64,000 bases of DNA from SIG480 sp045546975 (lineage in GTDB: Bacteria > Bacillota > Clostridia > Oscillospirales > JAAYXM01), in NCBI GenBank assembly GCA_045546975.1, contig JAZQDV010000010.1, positions 124,001 to 188,000 of the forward strand. Reading direction: 5' to 3'. The first letter of the stretch is position 1; the number at the start of each line of letters is the position of its first letter. The notes under the pieces were generated by a model. That model was not told the DNA's origin. It ran no database searches and worked only from the letters and a program-made list of their open reading frames with translations. A program made the position numbers and the translations under genes. Positions 58,587 to 64,000 of this stretch are shown here, piece after piece.

Positions 58587-59642
58587 ATGATTAATCGAAA
58601 CAGTCATATTCCTTTGTATGTCCAGCTTTCTGATATTTTCAGGCAGAAAATCAGTACAGGTGAGATAAAGGAAGGGGACAAGCTTCCGAGTGAATCGGAA
58701 ATGATAAAGCAGTACCATCTCGGGAGACTTACCATCCGCGAAGCGCTCGGGATTCTTGTGAACGAAGGACTTCTTGAAAAGCGTCACGGCAAGGGGACTT
58801 TTTGCAAAACAAACTTTGTTCAGAAAAAACACAGAGTTGATATTTTTTTGGATCTCGCAGACGTGGAGTTTATTCCGTATTATCTTCGTTCAATTTGCGC
58901 TGTGCTTGAATCAGAAAACATCAATATAATAATGGGTGATACAAGAAACAGTACAGACGTTATATGTAATCTTGTTGAAAACGCTTTGCTCAGTGATACT
59001 GACGGAATTATTTTTCAACCAACAAATACCGAAGAAAATGCACCTGAAAAGCTTTGTGAAATTTTAAAAAGAGTTTCCGATGCAAAAATCCCTTATGTGA
59101 TGATAGATACATTTTATAAAAATCTTCCGGAATCATACGTGGTTATGGACGAGCATCAGGCGGGAAAGATTGCAGCAGACTATTTTGTTCAGATGGGACA
59201 TACGAAGCTTTGTGCTATCGGACATCCGAACAGGGTGGATTCCACTCAACGAATAGAAGGCTTTATGAAAAGTTTTGAAACTAAACCATACTTTATAGAA
59301 TGTGATAAGGATATCAGCAGTTCCATTAAAGATATATTCAGTAAGAACGATGATGTGACGGGTGTGTTTTGTTTTAATGACGGAGTCGCAAAAAAATGTT
59401 ACGATGCTCTATCTTCAATGAATATATCTGTTCCTGAGCAGGTGTCGGTTATCAGCGTCGATGATACTATCATAGCATCGACACTTTCGCCGACACTTAC
59501 AAGCGTGATACATCCAAAAGAAAACCTTGGCAAAGAAGCGGCAAGAGCGATTGTCGCCATGATTTCAGGCAAGGAGACATGGCCGTACAGGAAAGTGTTC
59601 CAGCCGTCTCTTGCCATAAGAAAATCATGTCGGGAAATTTGA
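58587..59642 (+). CDS. GntR/LacI-type hybrid transcriptional regulator
   Basis: 351 residues. N-terminal GntR winged helix: I-P-L-Y-V-Q-L-S-D-I-F-R-Q-K-I, K-L-P-S-E-S-E-M, L-T-I-R-E-A-L, K-R-H-G-K-G-T-F. C-terminal periplasmic-binding-like sensor (about 80-350) with A-K-I-P-Y-V-M-I-D, D-E-H-Q-A-G-K-I-A-A, F-C-F-N-D-G-V and V-S-V-I-S-V-D-D-T, as in AraR. Sugar binding should release the operator. Divergent from the operon it faces. Ribosome site is weak. Confidence 0.92.
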   Translation: MINRNSHIPLYVQLSDIFRQKISTGEIKEGDKLPSESEMIKQYHLGRLTIREALGILVNEGLLEKRHGKGTFCKTNFVQKKHRVDIFLDLADVEFIPYYLRSICAVLESENINIIMGDTRNSTDVICNLVENALLSDTDGIIFQPTNTEENAPEKLCEILKRVSDAKIPYVMIDTFYKNLPESYVVMDEHQAGKIAADYFVQMGHTKLCAIGHPNRVDSTQRIEGFMKSFETKPYFIECDKDISSSIKDIFSKNDDVTGVFCFNDGVAKKCYDALSSMNISVPEQVSVISVDDTIIASTLSPTLTSVIHPKENLGKEAARAIVAMISGKETWPYRKVFQPSLAIRKSCREI

Positions 59643-59659
59643 AAATTACGATAACAGTT

Positions 59660-59704
59660 ACAAAGACACGGCACGGATTTTTATATCCGTGCCGTGTCTT
59701 TGTA
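59660..59704. terminator. Strong bidirectional terminator
   Basis: Twenty-base stem TACAAAGACACGGCACGGAT and its complement with a short loop; flanks convergent regulator and rnj genes. Confidence 0.9.
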
Positions 59705-61363
59705 TTAAACTTCCATAATGATCGGTAAAATCATAGGAGCGCGTTTTATCTTCTGATAAAGGTAGTCGGACATTTTGCCTCTGACCGTGTTTTTGATAGT
59801 TGCCCAATCGTTGCGTTTTGAGGAAAGGCAGGTGAGGATAACGTCGCGGGCAAGAGTTTGCAGCTCGTCCATAATCTCTTCGCCTTCTTTTACGTAAATA
59901 AAGCCGCGCGAAACGATTTCCGGACCTGCGATAAGCTCGCTTGTCTTGCTGTCAAGGACAAAGTTGACGGTTATTATGCCGTCCTGAGCGAGATGTCGTC
60001 TGTCGCGGAGAACAACAGCTCCGACATCGCCGATACCAGAGCCGTCAACAAGGACCTTGCCTGACGGGACTGTTGCACCACGCTTTGCGCCTTTTTCGGT
60101 AAAGTCAATTACCTGACCGATATCGCAGACAAATATGTTCTTTGGGCTCATACCCATTTTAATAGCAAGGGACTCGTGCTCCTTTAAGTGGCGGTGCTCG
60201 CCGTGTATCGGGATAAAGTATTTCGGCTTTGTGAGTGCAAGCATAAGCTTGAGCTCCTCTTGGAAGGCGTGACCTGATACGTGAACGTCTGCACGCTTGT
60301 CATAGATAACCTCAGCACCCTTGCGATAAAGCTCGTTTATAACATTGCTGATAGCCTTTTCGTTTCCCGGAATCGGGCTTGAAGAGATAATAACGCGGTC
60401 ATTTGGCATAATCTCTATCTTCTTATGTGCGGAGAAAGCAATGCGATAAAGACCGCTCATTGCTTCACCCTGGCTACCTGTTGTAATTATGCAGATTTTG
60501 TTTTTGGGGTATTGGTTTATTGAGTTTAAGTCAACAAGAACATCCTTTGGCATATCAAGGTATCCGAGGTTTTGTGCAACCTCCATGATGTTTTCCATAC
60601 TTCTGCCATTGATAGCTACCTTTCTGCCGTACTTGACAGCGGTATGGATAATTTGCTGAACTCTGTGCACATTTGATGCAAAGGTGGTGACGATGATTCT
60701 CTGATTGCAGTTCTTGAAGAGAGACTCAAAGGTGTCACCGACTGTTGACTCTGAAAGAGTATGTCCCGGGCGCTCGACGTTTGTTGATTCACCAAGAAGC
60801 GCAAGAACACCCTCTTTGCCAAGCTCACCAAAGCGTGTAAGGTCCATAATGTCGCCCTGGATCGGGTTGAGATCGAGCTTGAAGTCACCGGTGTGAATAA
60901 CTGTTCCGAGCGGGGTTTTGATTGCGAGTGCAACAGCATCTGCAATGGAGTGATTAACACGAATCATCTCAACTGCAAAGCTTCCGATTTTGATAGTATC
61001 ACCGGCACTTGCGAGTTTGATTTTTGTTTTTGAGAGGAGATTGTGCTCCTCGAGCTTCTTCTGGATAACCCCTGCCGTCAGCTTTGTTGCATATATCGGG
61101 GCGTTTACATCGCGAAGGACATAGGGAAGTGCGCCGATGTGGTCCTCGTGACCGTGGGTGATGATAAAAGCACGGACACGGTTTTTGTGCTTTTTGAGGT
61201 ACGTTATATCGGGTACAACAAGGTCGACACCGAGCATATCGTCGTCGGGGAATGCGATTCCGCAGTCAACAACGATTATTTCGCCTGCATATTCGTAAAC
61301 GTACATATTTTTTCCTATCTCATTGAGCCCGCCAAGCGAAAAGACTTTTAATTTTTGTGCCAT
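59705..61363 (-). CDS. rnj: Ribonuclease J
   Basis: 552 residues, start at 61363 (GGAGA upstream). Metallo-beta-lactamase/beta-CASP RNase combining 5'-3' exo and endonuclease activity, central to mRNA decay in Firmicutes. Metal motif T-H-G-H-E-D-H-I-G-A (about 73-82), H-T-G-D-F-K-L, beta-CASP T-F-A-S-N-V-H-R, S-S-S-P-I-P-G-N-E and H-V-S-G-H-A; C-terminal domain after about residue 450. The extra N-terminal open frame to 61474 has no ribosome site and is not used. Confidence 0.96.
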   Translation of the reverse strand: MAQKLKVFSLGGLNEIGKNMYVYEYAGEIIVVDCGIAFPDDDMLGVDLVVPDITYLKKHKNRVRAFIITHGHEDHIGALPYVLRDVNAPIYATKLTAGVIQKKLEEHNLLSKTKIKLASAGDTIKIGSFAVEMIRVNHSIADAVALAIKTPLGTVIHTGDFKLDLNPIQGDIMDLTRFGELGKEGVLALLGESTNVERPGHTLSESTVGDTFESLFKNCNQRIIVTTFASNVHRVQQIIHTAVKYGRKVAINGRSMENIMEVAQNLGYLDMPKDVLVDLNSINQYPKNKICIITTGSQGEAMSGLYRIAFSAHKKIEIMPNDRVIISSSPIPGNEKAISNVINELYRKGAEVIYDKRADVHVSGHAFQEELKLMLALTKPKYFIPIHGEHRHLKEHESLAIKMGMSPKNIFVCDIGQVIDFTEKGAKRGATVPSGKVLVDGSGIGDVGAVVLRDRRHLAQDGIITVNFVLDSKTSELIAGPEIVSRGFIYVKEGEEIMDELQTLARDVILTCLSSKRNDWATIKNTVRGKMSDYLYQKIKRAPMILPIIMEV

Positions 61364-61639
61364 ATAAATATAACATCTCCAATCTGTAGTTTCAGTATAA
61401 AAAACAGTTTGTGCACGAAAAATAAAGCGTTTTTCGATATAGCCTTCAAGACGGTAGCATCTGCCGATCGACATACCCGACTATGCCGATGAAATAGAAG
61501 TACCATACAAAAAGGACGTATATGCGAAACGCAACCACAAACTATTAAGTTTTATATATAGTAATAAAAATAAACACCAAAAGAAGAACTAACTTTAGTT
61601 TAGCACAAAATTGATTAAAAGTCCAGTAATGAATTATCG
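61364..61639. other. Gene-free interval between rnj and the phosphomutase-like gene
   Basis: AT-rich, no convincing coding frame, RNA structure or repeat seen. Presumably holds the rnj promoter; no clear -35/-10 pair stands out. Confidence 0.5.
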
Positions 61640-62848
61640 TTAAGTTTCGTCATCAAACGACATTGCCTTTTCGACAAAAAGATTGCACAGCTCGGAGGCG
61701 ATTTCTTCGTTTGCTGCTTCTCCCGTTATATGGAGCGCATATTTTAGTCGGGAAGGGCGAATGTTTACCCAACCGCCGTCGGTGCATACCCGTAAAGTGC
61801 CTGAGGATTCCTTGTGTAAGCCGTCGCGGGTATCGGAAAGCTCACGCATAACGCGCTTTCTGTCACCCTTCAGGTTCACAACGCGGGAGATAAGGGTGAA
61901 GTCGGGAAGCCTCTTTGATAGTTCTGAAAGTCGCGCGTCATTTTCTGAAAGGTAACAGCAAAGAGCAACTGCGCCTTCAAAAGCATCGCACAGAACACTT
62001 TGGGAGAGGAATGTTTCTCTTGCTCCGTGGTCACGGCCTATACGCAAAATCCTGCCGTCAAACTCACTTGCTATCTGCTCAAGAATTCCGGGTGCGTCGT
62101 ATTCTACGGCAAGAGATGTTTTGCCTGAAAGAAAGTGAATGAGCGCGAGAAGTGCATCTGTATGCATCTCGTCGTGCCAGATATCCTTCTCATCGCGTAC
62201 GGAAAGCTTCATTCCGTCGCCTGAAACGGAAAAAGCAATCTTGCCTGAGAGGTTTGGAACAACATCAAAGCCTGAGAGTGTGAGGACATTTTCCAGTATT
62301 TGTGAGGCGAGACCTTTTCCGAGTACTGATACGGAAAAAGCGGCTGTGTCAGTCCTCTTTGCAACAGCGGAGGCAAAAACCTCGCAAGAGCCTGTAATTC
62401 TCTTTGGCATAACAACATCGGAAACTCCTGCACGGAAAATATCGCGCTTTTTATAAAGTGCGTCTATCTTTTTTTGTGCGGTATCATCTATCGGCAGTCC
62501 GTATTTATCAACCATACGTATCCGAAAACAACTTTTGTCGTTTTCAATGAAGAGCATGAGATTAAAAAGATAGCTTCTTGCAATGTATGAAGCAACTGCA
62601 AAAACAGAGGCATCAACCTCTGTCACCTGTGCACCTGAGCTTGCGGCACCGGTTATAAAGGCGCTTGCAAGTAGTTTCGACATTGTGCAATCTGAATAGC
62701 CCACGGCTATGCGTGTCGCAAGTCTTGATACTGTAAAACCGAGCTTTAGAAGAAGCTCAGGGGTTATTTCGGATATCGTTCCGCAAATCTCACCGTTTTC
62801 ATTAAAAAGCGTTTCCAAATCATTTGAAAGTAACAAACTTCTTTCCAT
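61640..62848 (-). CDS. Degenerate phosphohexomutase-family protein
   Basis: 402 residues, resembling PGM/PMM superfamily but with altered active sites. A-V-G-Y-S-D-C-T-M-S-K matches the R-D-T-R/S region; the phosphoserine loop normally T-A-S-H-N-P reads F-I-E-N-D-K-S-C; the metal loop D-G-D-G-D-R appears as S-V-S-G-D-G-M-K. The C-terminal sugar-phosphate loop is kept as G-G-W-V-N-I-R-P-S-R. Hence probably a non-catalytic or altered-function member. Partner and role unknown. Confidence 0.78.
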   Translation of the reverse strand: MERSLLLSNDLETLFNENGEICGTISEITPELLLKLGFTVSRLATRIAVGYSDCTMSKLLASAFITGAASSGAQVTEVDASVFAVASYIARSYLFNLMLFIENDKSCFRIRMVDKYGLPIDDTAQKKIDALYKKRDIFRAGVSDVVMPKRITGSCEVFASAVAKRTDTAAFSVSVLGKGLASQILENVLTLSGFDVVPNLSGKIAFSVSGDGMKLSVRDEKDIWHDEMHTDALLALIHFLSGKTSLAVEYDAPGILEQIASEFDGRILRIGRDHGARETFLSQSVLCDAFEGAVALCCYLSENDARLSELSKRLPDFTLISRVVNLKGDRKRVMRELSDTRDGLHKESSGTLRVCTDGGWVNIRPSRLKYALHITGEAANEEIASELCNLFVEKAMSFDDET

Positions 62849-62927
62849 AAAAAATCCTTTCTGTCATATATTAGTCAAGTTTTTTTCTTTGACTTAATTA
62901 TTGACAGAAAGGAAGCTTATTAAACCT

Positions 62928-63230
62928 TTAAGGCCTTGGTACAGTCGTGCTGTTGTAGATAGTTATGAATTTCAGTGAATAGAAGTCGCAAACTATATAT
63001 CTGTCGAGGTCGGGTTGGTAAAGTGTTAAGAAATTTGTTCCCACTTTTGCAAGGATTCCGTCACGCGTTTCGATAATCTGTGTACCTATAAGAAAATCAC
63101 AGGATACATAATATCCGACAGCACTCTGCAGCTCTTCTGCGAGCATCTGTATACCCTCGTCTCTCCCGTTCTCAAAAAAACTGTTTCTGTTTGGGGTGGG
63201 AGCCGAGAAGGAAAGTCGTTGTCTGTCCAT
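62928..63230 (-). CDS. gerQ: GerQ-like spore coat protein
   Basis: 100 residues from 63230, after AAAGGAGTG. Central segment resembles GerQ: Y-V-S-C-D-F-L-I-G-T-Q, G-I-L-A-K-V-G-T-N-F-L, R-Y-I-V-C-D-F-Y-S-L-K-F-I-T. GerQ holds CwlJ in the coat and becomes cross-linked. Its start lies 14 bp beyond the CwlJ stop region, the same gene pair as in Bacillus. N-terminal Q-rich tail of Bacillus GerQ is mostly missing. Confidence 0.82.
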   Translation of the reverse strand: MDRQRLSFSAPTPNRNSFFENGRDEGIQMLAEELQSAVGYYVSCDFLIGTQIIETRDGILAKVGTNFLTLYQPDLDRYIVCDFYSLKFITIYNSTTVPRP

Positions 63231-63243
63231 AAAAACACTCCTT

Positions 63244-63684
63244 TTAAGTATCGGAATAGCTTTCCGTAGGGTTATAGAAGCAATGCTCACCGATTCTTAC
63301 GACAAAATATCCGTTTTGGCTCGGAAAATTATCACGACACTCAGGGGAGAAGGGGTTAAAGAACCAGAGCGCCTCACCGAGCGGGGAAAGACGGTTTCCC
63401 GCTATTGCCCAGTCGGCGATGTCATAATGTATTTGTTCGGGGCGCATATTGTAAATATTCTGCTGGTTATATCTTCCGGCTATGTAGTCAGTTGCGCAGT
63501 CAAATTGACCCGGTTGAAAAATAATGTTCCGCAAATTTTGCTGTCCGACTCGCGCATACTCGCCGTAGGGAACGTAAACTCGGTTCATTATGACACTCGC
63601 AACGGCTTGCATACCGGTATCTCCTTCGCCACCTGCTTCGCATTGTATGAGTCTTGCCAAAAGCTCTCTGTCGGAAAACGGCAT
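63244..63684 (-). CDS. cwlJ: Cell wall hydrolase CwlJ/SleB family
   Basis: 146 residues, just the Hydrolase_2 domain with no signal peptide or binding domain, as in CwlJ rather than SleB. The N-terminal part has L-I-Q-C-E-A-G-G-E-G-D-T-G (catalytic Glu at about 16), then V-A-S-V-I-M-N-R-V, F-D-C-A-T-D and A-L-W-F-F-N-P. Degrades cortex peptidoglycan in germination when activated by Ca-dipicolinate. Operon with gerQ. Confidence 0.94.
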   Translation of the reverse strand: MPFSDRELLARLIQCEAGGEGDTGMQAVASVIMNRVYVPYGEYARVGQQNLRNIIFQPGQFDCATDYIAGRYNQQNIYNMRPEQIHYDIADWAIAGNRLSPLGEALWFFNPFSPECRDNFPSQNGYFVVRIGEHCFYNPTESYSDT

Positions 63685-63751
63685 ATCAATCGCTCCTTTA
63701 TATACACAGTTTATGTGAGGTTTGTTTTGCAGTTTACAGACAGCAAGTACA

Positions 63752-63790
63752 AAAAAATAACGTACCGCAAAAGCGGTACGTTATTTGAAG
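63752..63790 (-). terminator. Terminator of the DegT-type gene
   Basis: Stem AAATAACGTACCGC / GCGGTACGTTATTT; on the minus strand followed by a run of T. Confidence 0.88.
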
Positions 63791-63795
63791 TTTTA

Positions 63796-64000
63796 TTACT
63801 TGCGAACCTTTTCAGCAGCGTTCTTGATACCAAGAATGATGTTGTCGAGGTCTGTCTTAGTAAGACGCGGATGATGCGGAGTGTTGAGCTCGCGACGGTA
63901 GAAGAACTCTTCAGCATTCGGGCAGATATCCTGAGCATATCCAAGCTCCTTGAGAGAGGAGAAGTGATATGTAGGCTGATAGTGGAGAATACCCTGAACG
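63796..64000 (-). CDS. DegT/DnrJ/EryC1/StrS aminotransferase, C-terminal end (partial)
   Basis: The right window edge cuts the gene; 67 C-terminal residues are visible. They read I-L-H-Y-Q-P-T-Y-H-F, then A-Q-D-I-C-P-N-A-E-E-F-F and R-E-L-N-T-P-H-H-P-R-L-T, ending K-N-A-A-E-K-V-R-K. This is the usual end of PLP-dependent sugar aminotransferases used to make amino sugars for surface glycans. The PLP lysine lies outside the window. Confidence 0.88.
   Translation of the reverse strand, partial: VQGILHYQPTYHFSSLKELGYAQDICPNAEEFFYRRELNTPHHPRLTKTDLDNIILGIKNAAEKVRK

Noticed and set aside
61364..61474. N-terminal extension of RNase J
   Set aside because: No family similarity and no ribosome site; the M-A-Q-K-L start with GGAGA fits the usual length.
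63711..63944. Open frame of 77 residues on the minus strand
   Set aside because: Low-complexity product overlapping the terminator and the end of the DegT-type gene, which is clearly the real coding frame.

Overview
The window looks like a chromosomal stretch from an anaerobic, endospore-forming member of the Bacillota (class Clostridia), probably a gut or similar fermentative organism. The spore evidence is scattered but consistent: both dipicolinate synthase subunits, a SipL-like SPOCS/LysM protein, a YtvI-type membrane protein, and a CwlJ cell-wall hydrolase next to a GerQ-like protein. RNase J, PyrR, MntP, an UPF0735 ACT protein and ECF-type folate uptake fit the same group. No phage, intact transposon or CRISPR array is present. 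Exact genus is not determinable from sequence alone.

Layout. 1-3.6 kb: end of a membrane glycosyltransferase, an EAL protein, then decayed integrative-element debris (sigma-like gene with an in-frame stop and a frameshift, and a serine-recombinase tail). 3.6-18.3 kb: housekeeping genes (yitT, mgtE with an unusual leader, dpaA-dpaB, uppP, folT under a tetrahydrofolate riboswitch, mscL, an ASKHA/ferredoxin corrinoid activator, tRNA-Arg, mntP-pyrR, gtrA/eamA/PAP2/rsmE/rluB, an AI-2E permease). 18.4-28 kb: accessory zone with a 57-residue Cys-rich protein, two tandem FemAB-like transferases, a large secreted protein with a consensus promoter, two DUF559 endonuclease-like genes in opposite orientation each bracketed by facing copies of a dispersed repeat, and a PocR/AraC regulator divergent from an orphan glycosidase-like protein. 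28-34 kb: Na/Pi transporter, another orphan barrel protein, tRNA-Leu, smpB, an esterase overlapping the 5' end of ssrA, then a structured segment ending in a duplicate of the ssrA 3' tail, and an XRE/SLOG divergent pair with a perfect palindromic operator. 34-49 kb: Cu/Zn SOD, GH112 phosphorylase, feoA-feoB-small Cys protein, ytvI, UPF0735-hom-lysC, thiN, sipL-like, a PTS IIC-like permease, a methyltetrahydrofolate methyltransferase and YibE/F. 49-64 kb: divergent type IIA topoisomerase pair, a four-gene sugar operon (FGGY kinase, fucose-isomerase-like, LamG-like, GH4) with a divergent GntR/LacI-type regulator and a palindromic operator, rnj, a degenerate phosphohexomutase, cwlJ-gerQ, and the end of a DegT/DnrJ aminotransferase.

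How genes work together: SmpB and ssrA form the trans-translation system; the folT riboswitch, the pterin-binding methyltransferase and the corrinoid activator suggest active one-carbon/cobalamin metabolism; dpa, cwlJ/gerQ and sipL serve spore formation and germination; UPF0735-hom-lysC is an aspartate-family amino acid operon. The most interesting unexplained items are the DUF559 units inside inverted repeats, the structured element after ssrA, and the XRE/SLOG pair beside it. All identifications are by reading motifs; no database search was run.
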